A stretch of DNA of 64,000 nucleotides from Cyclina sinensis (GCA_012932295.1 JAAONU010000010.1:24798977-24862976), one strand, 5' to 3'. Counted from the stretch's first letter, positions 47,165 to 60,935 are shown. Numbers and translations: made by a program. The notes: generated by a model not told the origin, from the sequence alone.

Positions 47165-47720
47165 ATTTTATACCCATCACAAACGAAGTGTTTAAGGTTG
47201 GGGTGGTTATATAGGATTGAACTTGTCGGACGGTCGGTCTGTTGGTCCTTCGATCAGTCCATTTCATGGTTTCTGGATGATAACTATTGAAGGAGTCAGT
47301 GGATTATAATAATGTTTAGTACACAGGGGTAACATCATAAAATACAGGTCAAGTTTGAATTTGGGCTCAGACCACTAAAGCTTTACAGATTTATGGCCCC
47401 TTTTCATTTTCAGTTTTACAAAAATAAATGGTTTCCAGACGACAACTCTTTAAAGAGTCATTGGACTGTAATAATTTTCAGTAAACCTGTGTTGCATCTT
47501 AAAGTACAAGTCAAGTTCGAATTTGGGTTCAGAACACTGCAGTTATACAGAGTTATGGCCCATTTTCATCTTAAGTTTTGCAAAACAAATCATTTCCAGA
47601 TGATTACTGTTTAATGAGTCAATGGACTGAAAGTATTTTAGGTACACAGATGTAACATCATTAAATACAGATGGAGTTCGAATTAGACCACTAAATGTTT
47701 ACATAGTTTTGGTTTCTTTT
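47165..47720. repeat. ~150-bp tandem units inside copy 3
   Basis: Same family as 43530-44400 (gtcggacggtcggtctgttg head; gaaggagtcagtgg, aagtttgaatttgggctcag units). Confidence 0.8.
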
Positions 47721-49149
47721 TACTGCACCAGTTTCAAACTTGATAAAATTGCCTTTAATTTCTCTTAAAATGTTTCTTTTTGCACGAAAAGTAATTACTG
47801 TCTCCATCAAGGACATCATTGGGTGTATTAATCTCATTCAGCAATAGCTGTAGTTATAAATATTCAGATTGCCTGACGGTTTTCCTCTTTTTAAGTAAGT
47901 CTTCTTACAAATCATTCGATTAACATGATTAATATCGTGAGTATTTAATTTGAAATCTTCAGTATAACTGTAATGCACGTAAAATGGTCTGTTGCTAACT
48001 TAAATAATATTTTTTGCTGTTTTGCGCTGAATATGTAGACATTGATATGTACATCTCTATTTCATGCATACTTATGTTGTATATATGTTGATGACGGTGC
48101 AGCGATTTTCAACCAGCGCACGTGTTTGACCAAGAGAGACCAGTTTACAATATAGAACAAGTCAAATCGCTTTATCACAGACCACCGTCTACATAATCTA
48201 AATAGGTACTTGTGTACAGATAAATATTGATAATTTCATCTTTGTACCTGAACAGGTTAAATACATGATTGAACCGGAGATGACGAAAATCGGTTAACAT
48301 TGAAATGCAATAACTACACAACATTAGATCTAGATACACATGTTAACAAGGTCTACCCTTAAGATTTGAAGCACACAATGCATTCTAAGTTAGACATTAT
48401 TGAATACTAATTAACCAACCATTTTCCATTGTCAAGGTGTCAGTAAAAACTGAATATGACATAGCAAATGAATGTATCAATATAATGTTTCTTATAAGTG
48501 GCTGTATTTGTATGTTTTTTGGAAAATGGCGCATTCTCTTTTCTTTTGAATATAACGTGTGTTTTGCCTACATGCTTTAAGAGAACAATTGAAAGTGTAT
48601 TCTTCCAAACAGAATCACATAAATTTCATGTCATACAGAATATGCTCAGGAAATACGCATGTAGTGCATCACCCGTATTTCGGATAATTTCATATTTTTT
48701 TTGTTTGAGATATTACTGTGTTTCTTAATTCACTGGATAAAAAAAAAAACATATGATATTAGCAATTATGATATATTTAATGATAATTTAATTGTTGAAT
48801 AATAAGATATTGATATAGTTAACCTTCAAACATTATTAAGTATATGTCACCAGAGCTTGATAAGGTAAAGCATATTGTTATTCTTCTCAGATGTTTATCA
48901 ATTTCTTTCTTTCTGTTTAAAGTTCCTCTCCTTTTTAATATGAAACCAGTCAAACTAAAACGAACTGTAGAGGGAATATTGATAATTAAATAATGACAAT
49001 GATATTTTTTAGGAAAGATGAACTAGTCTAAAAACGTTTAATTTCAATACAATTCCATTAAGAAATATAGAATTAAGTACATCCTATTACACGTAGTCTG
49101 AAAATATATGCTAAAGATGGACTGATTGAAAATAAAATACTCTCAAACC

Positions 49150-49260
49150 ATTTACACACCCATTGCTGTTTGTAATTCTCTTACACAATGGCAAGGCTCT
49201 GGACAGGTTGTTGATGACTATACCTGTTTCTGGACACTTATGTTTAATTGCAACTGAGAC
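49150..49260 (-). pseudogene. Relic of an antistasin-like exon
   Basis: + strand cttacacaatggcaaggctc … aggttgttg … acctgtttctggacactt aligns with 5040-5115 (tctttcgcaccatggctggg … aagttgttgg … ccctgtttctgggcactt), with a short deletion in the middle. No open frame survives. It occupies the same place in the unit as the relic at 63620. Confidence 0.6.
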
Positions 49261-49520
49261 TTTTACATGTGGCAGAATCTGACACATAGGGCTCGGCTTA
49301 ATATTTCTTCCAATAGACCATAACTAGCATTATAATTTTGGAGATTGGGGTATCTAGAAGACGTACAGAAAACACATTACAAGATCTGTTTTTTCTCACA
49401 TGACTCACATGAGTCGGTAGTATAATCCATGGCTTTTCCATATATTCTACTACTTCTCTTTCATATGAGCATTTTATTTTTTATAGCAGAATATGACCAA
49501 CTAAGACTCGATGGCTGGAG

Positions 49521-52121
49521 GAATGGATTGATGAAAGTTATTTCACAAAATAATTTAAGAATATTCTTTTTTTGTAATATTAAACAACATTTGGTAAGAG
49601 TGTAGATTTATATTTCTAATTACATGTTACCAAAACCTTATTAATACTAGTAAGTGAAAGTAGCAGCGAATGCGCTTTATAGATAACAATTTTATTCGTA
49701 CATATGGAGTTTTAACGTAACGCATTCTCAACAAATACGCTATTCATTTTTTGCTTCATGTAACATATTAGGTATTTATTTTACAGTATTTTACAAGATT
49801 TGACAAACTTCGTTTGTTATCTAAAGGGTGACAGGTTAACTGGATATCTGATATAGCCTTGACACACTACATACAGTTCATGCTGTCATAACATGCAAGA
49901 AGATAATGTTTGCCTAACTTAATACATCGAAATTCACACATTTATTTAGGGAGCTTTTCAAACGAATATAGAATCAAGAAATAAACAAGTGTTTTAATAG
50001 CGAGCTTTAAAAATGTCTAATACGTGCAAAGATTTAAACGACTTTGCATGCAGAATGAATATAAACTTTTAATTTCAAGGATTACTTATTATTTCTTCGG
50101 TTAACTATATTCGTTTTGAAAGGCCCCCTCGCGTTATGAAAATACCGAACTAGAAGCATTGTTACAGATAGATAAATCGTAGATAATTTGTTCAATTCAC
50201 CCTTTCTTTTGGTTTGTCTGCAGTATTTGCATTCTTTGTATCATTTCGTAAATCGTAAATTTCATATATTGTTATTTCATGCTTTATACTTTATACTGAG
50301 ATGTAATGTGTAATTATGTCATACTGTTTGCATTTACCATTTGTATGTTTTATTATTCCAGAAAATTTTCCTCTATCTTGAATATTTGCTGTTGACGTAT
50401 TATATCAGTTATCAGATGACAGTTGTCAGACACATGAAAGAGGACGAAGAGCTACTTTGACACTAACCACAACAGATTATTGTTTTACAGCTGATTAGTT
50501 TCTTTTTATTATCATTATTTTTTTCATGATTATCAGGTTTTATTCACCACAAGGTGTCAACATTGAAGAAAGAGAAATAATGAGATAAGGTGACACTTAG
50601 ATTGCAAATGCATACGTTGAACTTGGATATATATTTTGCTCTTCCTTATTTATGCTGTCCCCACGAGATAATTACTCGTTCGTTCTTATCAGTTATTAAG
50701 TTGTAGAGACTACATAGAGAACGACATGTGCAATTTAAACGAATATTTTTCATTGAAAACAAATAGCGCAATAAAAACGAGTAGTGTTCGAAAAAAACAA
50801 TGGTGCAATAAAATAAGTCGTAAGAACGAGTTAGTGAAGTCGAAGGACCGAGATAGCAAGCTATTGCGTTACACTATTGTGTTTCAAGCAGTACTTTTTT
50901 TGTTTATACTGCACTTCTCTTTATTTTCAAGTCGTTCCCATGAGATACTTTCTCGAGGGAAACAGTTACTAAGCCGTAGATCCTTCCAATGTGAATACGT
51001 AGTTTTCAGTGCCATCTTGAATACACGACATGCGTACTTGTTTACTTGCATAGATCAATAAATAGGTTACAAAAGCATCTTTCAGGGTAACTTCTTGCCA
51101 AATAAATACATTCATATTATGGCATTTCCTGTTTTCAAGTTTACTTGTTTTGGGACAAAAATATGTTTGAAAAATACTTCACTTTATTTTACATGAATGT
51201 GCGGTGTTAGATGTTACTTTGATTAACAGATTAATATAAGGAAACTCTCTATATTAACATTTTTTTATCAAAATGGCTGACATTTTTCGCAAATTTTTAA
51301 TTCGACATGCGCATTCCCCTTTGACATGCACATTTTTTCTAGTATGGAATCTTTCGCGGTATTTTCTCAAGACATGCGATGCGTTACCCCTACTGCTGCT
51401 AGCTCTTCCTAGAAAAGATGAGGTACAATAAGCTGCAAACTTTCATGATTCTATCATGAGAACAAATACAATAATGCTTGAGAGAATTTGGTTTGTTATA
51501 AGCTAAGATTCCTTTACAGTGATACATGCCAAGAACTACCAGGACTTCATCTCAAATTTAATAAAATGTTCTTTCGAAGTGAGTTATTTCGAATTGAATT
51601 ATTTATAATTATAAAATATACAATGTATATTATTGTTTTTCATTTTACCCCACTTGGTCAAAGACCAAGCTCACAGGGTCATGTACAACAGAATAAGTTT
51701 TCAAATAAAAAATAATGAACAACTGATTTCAATATAAAATGTCAGACAGCATGGCATCATAATACAAATAAAACATACATGAAATTAACAATAAATAAGA
51801 GCATTATGAATTACACATATCCAGCCTTGCCAAGCAACATTATATATAGTAAGGATAACACAAAAAAGAGTTTGTGAAAACTATTATTTCCATTTTGGTT
51901 TCTTGAAGTATATTATGTGTGGCATAAGAAGACATCACAGGACTTAAAACAAAGATATCTCATAATTGAAAGACTAAGTAATTTTGTAACAAAAATAATT
52001 CGCAAAACAAATACTAGTTTTGAATACTGTCTCAAACATGCCCCTTACAGAACTATAAGTAAATTATAAAATTAGTAATCAATTAAATAGATAAAATTTT
52101 CCTTAGCAACGAGTTTAAAGT
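49521..52121. other. Unique AT-rich stretch, no gene seen
   Basis: The longest frame (50726-51061, 111 codons) is basic with one hydrophobic segment (VLFLFILHFSLFS) but has no recognisable family and no clear promoter or splice context. A partial inverted repeat pairs actcgttcgttctta (about 50668) with taagaacgagt (about 50820). Confidence 0.35.
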
Positions 52122-52830
52122 TTATGTATGATCTTGAGTCCCTAATATGCTGTGGTAATTCATTCCACAAACAGCATCCACTATATGGAAACAACCATTT
52201 CCCGAAACCGTTGACCTTGGGGATAGACAAACGACAACTCTCTGTGAAGTAACACCCAGATTATCGGCATTTCTTGTAGCTTTCACCCTGAACCGTGTGT
52301 TGTGACTTTGTACAGGCAAAAATTTCCCTTCGGTACAAAGGGGCGCAATTGGAATGAATATTAAAAACATGACACTGTGATCTGAAATCAACTCTGCTAG
52401 CCAACGGTAACCATGTCAAAAATGAAAACTGCTCTTTACCGATATGAGCTCTAGGTTCAAGGTTCAAGGTTCAACACAAATCTAATACGTTTATTTTCTT
52501 GGTAACCTGTAAATTGTTTCTGAGAGTCTGGGTTGGTTATCGAATAAAACCACACAGTCGATGCATAACCAAAATGGCATTGAGCGATAGCCTTGACACG
52601 TAATTTCTTAGTATGAAAATTCAGAAAATCTCTTTTCCTGTTGAGAAACTTAAGCCTAGGGTTAACCTTTTTGATAACTGACATTGTCATGGATTCAAAG
52701 GACAAACTTTGGTCTATGGTTGCACCTAGATATTTGACCGACTCCTTAGAATGAATCTTATGACCTTTACATGTAATATTAAGGGAATACTGAGATTTGA
52801 GCTTGGAATGAGATCCAAACAGAACAGATT
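52122..52830 (-). pseudogene. Decayed non-LTR reverse-transcriptase C-terminus
   Basis: The minus strand from about 52830 reads TESVLFGSHSKLKS, VKYLGATIDQSLSFES, LKFLNRKRDFL, QCHFGYAS, IRFVLNLEPRAHIGKEQFSF, then two frameshifts (near 52460 and 52300) and a degraded CCLWNSLP-like end. The VKYLG and LKFLYR motifs after the palm are characteristic of CR1/Jockey-type LINE proteins. The frame changes show that it is inactive, and the 5' part of the element is not present here. Confidence 0.82.
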
Positions 52831-54770
52831 CAGTGTGTTATATATTTGTTATATGCAGTTTGAATTTCAGTTTGATTCAGACAATTATCTTATATTGAAA
52901 TAAATCTATCTATCTTATTTTACAGAATAGATAAAAAATGTAAGTGGATAAATGTTTTCTGCTCACTTGGTCAAAGAAAAAGCTTATGTGAGGTCAAAGA
53001 GCCGAGGTTTGCATAAATTTTCATAATCACCTGTTAATAAAAATAACTTGGTTTCACGACAAAAGTTATGTTTATGTTTTGATAATCCTAAGTATTTTTT
53101 CCGCAATTATTTTAGTCTTTAGCTAGTTATATTTGCATATGTTATTATGCCGTTTTAGTTTATACACTTTTGAAATAACTTAACTCGTAATCAAATGTGG
53201 TAAAACAAAAATTCCGGGAAAACCTGTTTAGGAAGATGTTAGATAAACTGGAAATATATAAACATGCACATCATTTTAAAAGCAATACTCATTTGTTAAG
53301 CTTGTGAAACATAATCAAAATGTACGTGTAGTTGACTGTAATCAACGTAGTAACGTAGATAAAGTATGCAATAAATGGTTACAAAACGTTCACCAGAGGA
53401 CAAACAAAACAAATATAATCAGGAATAACTAACAAGCATGACCATATCTGAAATACATTTGTACCTGCCTCATTATATAAACAAAATATATTTAACTCAA
53501 CAATTAACTTTGTTTGTTTGCCTTTAATGGAGATATAATATTACCCTAATAAGTTTAACTAAAAATGATTGATTGCAAAGTGTGCAAGTTAATATTTTGG
53601 CTATTGATCAGAATGCTAACAGACACCAACGTTTTATTTGTAACAGTATATTTACTAGGTGGAGGAAGGAAAAATAAACTGTCCCAGTTGAATGATTTTT
53701 TACTCTTCCTAATGAATGTGGATACATACGTATTTAACATGACCTGTTCTGACGTGAAATATTAAATTGCTCAGTTATTAATAAGTACAGTTTATTTAGT
53801 TAAGCTATATAGCCTTCGATATAAAAATTGTACGTTAGACTGGCTGAATTAAAAGACACATCGATTAATATGACGGTTGTCGGTAAAAAAAATATTTATT
53901 TTCTTTAAAGATATTCAATTATATGTTGTTTGACATTTATTTTATTACAAGACCCATTCGTGTATAATTGTATATAAAACGAAATTTTATTTCGCTTCGA
54001 GATGCAAACAATCACTCATATACAATATTTTTAATGATAAATAAAGTAATCTAAAGTTAACTAGACAATGTTTTATACAAAGAAAATGTCCCTGTTTATT
54101 GACGTTTTACTCTTCTACATAAAAATATAAATATTAAATGACCCGTACTGACATAAGACTCACCGTACCAAATACTAATCAAGGCAGTGAATTTATCTAA
54201 AATTGAAAAAATAGACGTTAAATTGGTTGACTAATGGAGCGGACAAGAAATATTGACGACCTCTTAGTGTAAACTAGGCCTTTGAGAAATGCAAAATGAA
54301 GTTGTATTTGTATGCAGCACATGGACTCAATGTGGTCAACATGTGTATCAACTTATTTCGAACTCCTTCAATGCATTTCAAAATTATAGACAAAATTATC
54401 AGTGAACTGACCATCCGACCGACATGGTGATTCCTATAAACCCTTCAAAACTTTGTTTTTTTAAGTTTAATAATAGAAACCTGGTGTCCAAAGGATTAGA
54501 TAAACGCCTAGCTTAAGACAACAGTCGATTTTGTTGATAACCTATTACATTCAAAAAATAATGCTCAGCATATTCATATGGATTTGTACAATGAAAACGG
54601 TTGACAATAATTGAGCATAATGTTTACAAGAACAGTTAATAGAGTAACATTTTTTTAAATCGATGAAATTTTAATAAACCATAGATCAAACATTGCTCAA
54701 ATATCTCATTGTTTAAATTTAAGTTGTTCAAACAATTGTTTTTGTACAAATTTATCAATTGTATATTAAT

Positions 54771-54782
54771 ATATTATTATTA

Positions 54783-54819
<37 letters not shown>

Positions 54820-54820
54820 C
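54771..54820. repeat. ATT microsatellite
   Basis: About 15 att triplets interrupted once by atc. Confidence 0.95.
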
Positions 54821-55249
54821 TTAGAATAGGTTTGTTGCTAACAGATATGTTATTAGGTAATATATGTTTATGCTGTTTGCCTTAAGATTGTGAGTCTTTT
54901 TATTGTCATCATTAAGCCCATGCTTTGTTTCGTTCCGAATAAATAGATGTCATCTCATGCACAGTTCTATTTCATGCGTGCTGAGAGTGTACATAATTAT
55001 GTTGATAAGGATGAACAAAAATTCAACCAGTGCACCCGTTTGGCCGAGTGAGATCAGTTTACAATATAAAACAACTCAAATCGCAATTATTTATCAAACT
55101 CCACTGACAACGTCGTATAATCAAAGCGGTGAAAACGCTGAAGTTGTTCGGTACTGATCTCAGACAAAGATTTAAAACCCCACAGTCCTTGAAGAAACAA
55201 CGTTTGTTAAGCAAATTGACTGACTTCAAAACCAATCATTTTACAATTG

Positions 55250-56110
55250 TAGCTAGATAAATTCTGAAGGTTAAAGACCCTTGATCAAAGGGTTTTGAGG
55301 TATTGGTCAGATCGGTAACTATTTAGCTTTGTGTAAAATTTGACAAAATAATAGGGGTCATCAACTATTCTATAATTTTGAAAGCTGTAACTATATAGAC
55401 ATACAGTTAAAGACAAATAGTTGTCAAATAATAGAGTGTAAATGATTCTAAAGATTTAGGTCACTATGACCTTGACCTTTGACACACTGACCCTAATATA
55501 TAAAAGGGGTCATCCACTCAATGTGAGCAATCATGATGTAAAGTTTGAAGTCTATACAAACATGATTGTAAAGTTACATTGCGGAAATGGTTTTCAATGT
55601 TTAGGTCTATATGACCTTGACCTTTTACCCACTGACCCAAAAATCAATAAGAATCATTCACTCAATGTGTGCAACCATTATACGAATTTTGAAATCAATA
55701 TAACAAATGGTTGTCGAGTTACAGAGTGTAAATGATTCTAAACATTTAGGTCACTGTGACCTTGACCTTTGAAATACTGACCACAAAATATATAGGGGTC
55801 ATCCACTTAATGTATGCAATCAAGATATAAAATTTGAAGTCTCTATAACACATGATTGTCAAGTTATATGGCGGAAATGGTTTTCAATTTTAAGGTCTGT
55901 GTTACCTTGACCTTTGAGCTATTGACTCCAAAATCAATAGGAGTCATTCACTCAAAGTGGGCAATGATCACATAAAGGTAAAAGACTATAAGCCACTTAA
56001 TACTCAAGTTATCCTCCAGAAGACAAATTGCTAACGTACGGACGGACAGACGGACGGACGGACGCCTTGGACCATAACATAATATGCCTCCTTCGGGCAT
56101 ATAAAAATAG
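55250..56110 (+). mobile_element. Tandem-unit element, ~146-bp units ×4
   Basis: Units carry tgaccttgacctttgacaca (about 55469, 55615, 55758, 55905), ggggtcatccactcaatgtg and tggcggaaatggttttcaat. Ends gacggacggacggac and tatgcctccttcgggcatat. The ORF at 55466-55735 is repeat-derived. Confidence 0.8.
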
Positions 56111-56649
56111 ATTAACATAACTACTGCAATTACTGATAAACTGATTACTGATTCTCTGTTAAATATGTTGTAGTAAACAAATTTACTTCATGAATTTGAA
56201 CACTGATGTGTCATTAATTCTATTCTTGATAAAAGTTGTATCTTTCTATGTTGACAAAGTAAACTTATGTAAAAGAAAGTAAAGGGACAAAAAACAGCTT
56301 TATCTTGAATATATAGTTTGTCCTTATAACTAGATTACAGTAAAAATCAAATACTGTCCCAAATGAAACAAATGTAACAAACATAGTTTAAAACATAAAT
56401 TAAACACTTTATACTCATTTTAGATAAATGAAATGTGATGTATTTGGCTAAATTGAATGATATCAATATTAGCATACAACGTATTTCCTTTTTTTGCATT
56501 TATAAAAGAATAAAACTGTCATTGCTGCAGTTAAAATTACTGATTCGAAGGTAAATATATCTACTTATTTTTACATGTTGCAGCAGAAGTTATCGTTTAG
56601 GATTAAATGTCATTTTCAGTCATGTGTAATGATATAAAAACATATGACA

Positions 56650-56960
56650 GTCCAGGCCCTTTTAATCTATCTATTTTAGTTTATTTATTGTTAGTACTGC
56701 TTGCCCATGTGACTGAATCCCCTGCAGGAATTAGTTATTTTAAGTTGAGGGGGATAGTGCAACATACAGAAAGCATCCAATTCCAGAAACACCTCTGGTT
56801 CTTTAGTAGGCTCAGTGTAAAGCACTGATACATGGGACCTCGGTTTAACATCACATCTGAAAGACAATAAGTAATATTAGTGGAGGAGCAGGGGATAAAA
56901 CTTGCGACCCCTGGGTTACCAGTCCAGCGTGTAACTACTGGACCACTGATCTGCTCCCTC
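56650..56960 (-). mobile_element. tRNA-derived SINE
   Basis: The minus-strand head starting at about 56958 (gagcagatcagtggtccagt, box A-like; cccaggggtcgcaagttt, degenerate box B) is followed by a body with ttgtctttcagatgtgatgt and aaccgaggtcccatgtatc, a conserved-looking central block. The 73-codon + strand ORF over it is not a gene. Confidence 0.62.
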
Positions 56961-57089
56961 AGGCTCGGTTACTGTACTTCTGAATTAAAACCGCAATTAT
57001 TTTAGGACAATACATAATTAGATCAATTTACAACTTTAATTGATTACCATTAAATGCATACATTGGATTAATCTATCAATTATCATAAA

Positions 57090-57262
57090 ATAAGGGCTGT
57101 AGTGTCCTGGGTGAAGTGTCTGGAAAAAAATGTCTCGGATTGAACTGTCTGATAGCCTTGTCAACTCTATATAATTTATGTGTGGGGTTTTGTCTGCTCT
57201 GTAAAAATCAAGGTAAAACAACGGAGTGGGATTTTGTCCGTGTGGGGTTCTGTCCAACAATC
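57090..57262. repeat. GTGGGGTTTTGTC-type short repeat
   Basis: Contains gtgtggggttttgtc, gagtgggattttgtcc and gtgtggggttctgtcc. Inverted, these resemble the ggacaaaacccc core of the 37990-39667 array, so a shared origin is possible. Confidence 0.45.
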
Positions 57263-58137
57263 TACTGTGTAAGGTATGTTATTTTTTAATGTAAAAGATT
57301 CGTTACAGTTATTGAACTTGTCAAACAATATTGACTTCTTTTTCACCATTTGGTTTGTTTTTCATACTCTTCCAAAGACGATTAAATTATATGATATTTT
57401 CAATATTAAAATAACATCAAATAAACTCACCTAACATCATCATTTCTCCTTGACTTCCCTGACTAAAAACAGACAGTTTCAATCGGACAAGAACCGGAAA
57501 CGTAGTATTTGCTCGTCTGGTTCCCGGCCTCAAGTCTTAATATGCTTGTTTACCGTTTACATCATTTGTTCGACGCGGATGTAGACATTTAAAATCCGAT
57601 CGAAACAATTGTTTTAGTGTATTTATACTAAATACTTCATTTCTTGCGCTATAAATATTGGCATGTTAGTATTATTCAAATAGAAATAAAAAACATTTAC
57701 CTCAGACAGCATGCGAGAAAACTCGCGATTTTATTAACCGATTCACGCTTGAAAAAAAAGTAGTATCCGTACCAAAAAATGCTGGAATACCGTTTTGTAT
57801 ATTGTTTACTTGATTTGTTCGTACCTCACAACTAAAAAGGTACTTGTATCAAAATAAATCTTGATAACTTTATTTTTTTACTTATACATGTTAAACATAT
57901 GATGGATCCGGAGATCATGAAAATCGGTTAACACTGAAATGCAATAAATACACAACTTTTTATCGGGATATATAGGTTTATTTTTAGAATAGAAATTTAT
58001 ATTTTCTTTTGAATACAACTTTTCTTCTGCCTATATGCTTTAAGAGAACAACTGAATGTGTATTCTTCCAGTATACAGTATCACAAAAATTTCATGTCAT
58101 AGACAATAAGCTCAAGAAATACTACCCTTTTTCTTAA

Positions 58138-58162
58138 TTCTCTCTCTCTCTCTCTCTCTCTC
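58138..58162. repeat. TC microsatellite
   Basis: About 11 tc repeats at the exact left junction of the LINE insertion into copy 4. Confidence 0.9.
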
Positions 58163-58678
58163 ATGTTTTGCATCGTAGTTTGATGTGTTTTGGCATTATT
58201 GATAATAAGTGTATTTGAGAGAATTTGGACCATATGAAAGGAATAAGACTGATATTTGTCAGTTACCTCCCTTGACAAGAAGACATGTCAAACCGGTCGA
58301 AACAAAATTTAATTAACTAACAAAGAAGAACGCTTTAAAAAAGCTTGAAATTTCAAAGGGAGGATACAAACAGATTTGGAACAATTTTATTCGGTTTATT
58401 CAGCAAAATTTAAAATTTTAAAGCTTTTACCTGCATTTTTACGTGGAGTCAGTACAATCCAGACGCTTTAATCAAATTCAATCAGCTGATGTCAGCGAGA
58501 AGCTTATTACTGGATATATGACAAAGCATTTGAGATACACTGATTTTCGTAAACAACATGTAAATATCAACAACTTCTATAAAACTTTTTATTTTCAGTG
58601 TGATTATAACAAGTGTATGCCACATATCTCAGTGGACGAGGTATTTCTTAAACTCAGATCATGCTACTAGCTCATTAA

Positions 58679-59134
58679 TTGAAAAAACAACTCGGTAATA
58701 ATAGAAATAGATTATATTATTCCTGTACTGGAGCTGAACAACTTAAATGCAACTTCTCCTGGACATTTCAGGGATCTCAGATAACTGTTCTACATCAAAT
58801 ATTACACCACACCCAGCATACAAGGAGGAATATATCGATACCAATTGACTGTTGTTTTTGTTTAAAGCTATTGATTTTACAGCTTTCTGGAGACATTGCC
58901 CTTAACCCAGGACCCATTAAATTTCCCTGTGGCGGTTGTTTCAGACCTGTAGCTTCAAACCACCGTGCAGTGTTCTGCGAGGCATGCTACCTGTGGTACA
59001 AATTAACCATAACATCAGTCAGTTTAAAGAAGAAGTTCTACAACTCTGTATTTCTTTTCTTTCGGTGGCACATCAATAGTGCTACTATTTCAGTGAGCAA
59101 ATACACCAAATTAGGTAACGATGACGAACCCTGA
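58679..59134 (+). pseudogene. LINE PHD-finger region
   Basis: The frame carries LQLSGDIALNPGPIKFPCGG, CFRPVASN and AVFCEACYLWYK. The C-x2-C … C-x2-C-x2-W pattern after a SGDI-LNPGP motif is the zinc-finger (PHD-like) module found at the start of many mollusc CR1-type ORF2 proteins. The frame ends 50 residues later, before the endonuclease, so a frameshift or stop has broken the protein. Confidence 0.75.
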
Positions 59135-59299
59135 CTGTGCGGTAAATGTGACACATTTCATTTTAATGACTCATTCTTCGAACACAACATTAGCATAGTC
59201 ATTTCATTTCAATCGGACTATGAAGACAGTGACATTCCGGCTATTTTTGATGAACTTACAGAAATCAAAAAAGAAAATCCAAATAAATTCACATGTGCA

Positions 59300-60226
59300 T
59301 ATAAACATTAACAGTTTAAAGAACACATTTGATTTTTAAGAGAAATTCTTATTAAAAATATGGTTGATATCTTATTTATTGTAGAAACAAAACTAGATTT
59401 TTCTTTTCCGGATGCACAATGGCAGGTAAACGCTTACCATTTATGGCGAGCTGACATAACTGACAATGGTGGTGGGGTTGCAATGTATTTAAGGTCCGAC
59501 ATGTTGGAGATAGAAAATCATATCTAGAATTTACAGATATATAATCCATATGTATAGAGGTAATCTTAAACAAAGAGAAATGGCTTTTGATGGGGGCGTT
59601 TAAACCTCTATCTATGTCTAATGAAACGTTTGAACAAAACTGTATGACAACTTTAGATAAATGTTGTTCTAAATATGATGACTATGTCTTGCTAGGAGAT
59701 TAAAATTTTCATTTACTTGATCCATCAAAATGTGCTCCTTTAAATGATATTATTGATGTTTTAACTTGTCTAGTCTAATTAAGAAGGCTACTTGTTTTTT
59801 ACTAAAAATGGTGTACAATCTCTTCTGGATGAAATTTTAACTAATAGTCATTCGTCTTTTGGGAAAGTATGTAATCTTAATAGTGGACTGAGTGATGTGC
59901 ACAATTTGATTGCATTTCAATTAAAAGATGAGGCTAAAAGAAAAAAATCAAACTGGATTAACTACAGGTCTTTTAAAATTTTTGAAACTAAAAAGTTTAA
60001 TGAGGACATACAGGCAAGTTTATCAAAATTAAGCCAGGATACTGTAAATTTAAATTTAGCATATACAAACTTTAGCAAAACTTTTATGGAAGTCGCAGAC
60101 AAACATGCTCCTTTAAAACGCAAACGTTCAATGGATCAGTCAGTACCATATATGAATGAAACCTTAAAACAGGCCATATATAAGAAACGCATGTTACAAA
60201 ATATATATAATAAATACAAAACTTAA
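59300..60226 (+). pseudogene. LINE endonuclease and linker region
   Basis: Motifs in separate frames: VDILFIVETKLDFSFP (59360-59410, Glu of the active site), WRADITDNGGGVAMYLRSD (59450-59500), LLGD (59690, followed by a stop where Phe-Asn is expected), and GLSDVHNLI (59884-59915, where SDHH is expected, so a catalytic His position is altered). The last open part (59792-60226) is the EN-RT linker with KHAPLKRKR. APE-type endonucleases nick the target for reverse transcription. Confidence 0.78.
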
Positions 60227-60692
60227 AAAAACTGGAAAAAATACCTTTAACAAAGAAATCTTGTAACAAGCCTTAAAAGAAAATCGATAAATAAATATTT
60301 TTTTAAGAAAGATGTGTGGGTGGATGTAAAAATAAATCATTTTGACCTACTGTTAAACCTTTCATAACAAATAGAGGTACTATTATGAAAAACGATACAA
60401 TTTTATGTGAAAAAGATACTCTAGTAAGTGATCAATCCAAGATGTAAGATAGTTTTAATGATTTTTTGTACATGTTGCTAAGGACATTGGTGCTGACTCG
60501 ATACCAATTAACGACAATCATCCTAGCCTTAATTCTATGAGTAAGAATCTCAAATCTGATAAAAAAAACAACTAAACTTTCAACCTGTAAATAACTCCTT
60601 CATTAGTAAACAGATTGATAAATTATCATCTAAAAAGCAACAGGTCAAGATGGCATATATGCTAAACTTTAAAATATTCTTAACCTTCAGTC

Positions 60693-60935
60693 GTGGAACA
60701 TATTACAGATATGGTTAATCTGAGTTTCCAGTCATCGTTTTTTTTCCCCGACAGTCTTAAAACAGCTAAGGTAGTTCCGGTCCATAAGAAAAATAATACT
60801 CTTGATAAAGGTAATTATAGACCGGTTAGTATCCTTCCAATTGTGTCTAAAATCTTCGAATGGTCTATTTATACCCAGCTAACGGATTTTTTCAATGACC
60901 ATTTTAATACTTATGTATCTGCTTTTAGACCATCG
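60693..60935 (+). pseudogene. LINE reverse transcriptase, 5' part
   Basis: The frame encodes FPDSLKTAKVVPVHKK (RT motif 1 region), GNYRPVSILPIVSKIFE (motif 2a) and VSAFRPS, which breaks off at TCG just before TGTAGCC at 60936, the edge of the inserted element. The rest resumes at 61353. Confidence 0.85.

Larger units (their letters stand above)
44880..49520. repeat. Segmental repeat, copy 3 (most complete)
   Basis: Contains in order blocks shared with copies 1, 2 and 4: gtgaccaaatctgaaatg, taataagttta…aaaatgattgattgcaaa, acccgtactcacgtgaaaga, cagtgcacgtgttt, attgataatttcat, ttaagagaacaattgaa, gtcaccagagcttga and the antistasin relic near 49165. Two cgttctcacgtgaag-type starts (45175 and 45505) show a further internal duplication. 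No intact ORF. Confidence 0.8.
53440..58137. repeat. Segmental repeat, copy 4 (left part)
   Basis: Matches copy 3 from gaccatatctgaaatac (53445) through taataagttta (53548), aactgtcccagttgaatga, ggctgaattaaaagacacat, gtccctgtttattgacg, gcggacaagaaatattgacg (54240), ttaagagaacaactgaatg (58030) and tttcttaattc (58130). The block 45600-46565 is missing here. It continues after the LINE at 63196. Confidence 0.78.

Noticed and set aside
50726..51061. 111-codon ORF as a small membrane protein gene
   Set aside because: One hydrophobic stretch only; no family, splice or conservation evidence, and it lies in AT-rich decayed DNA.
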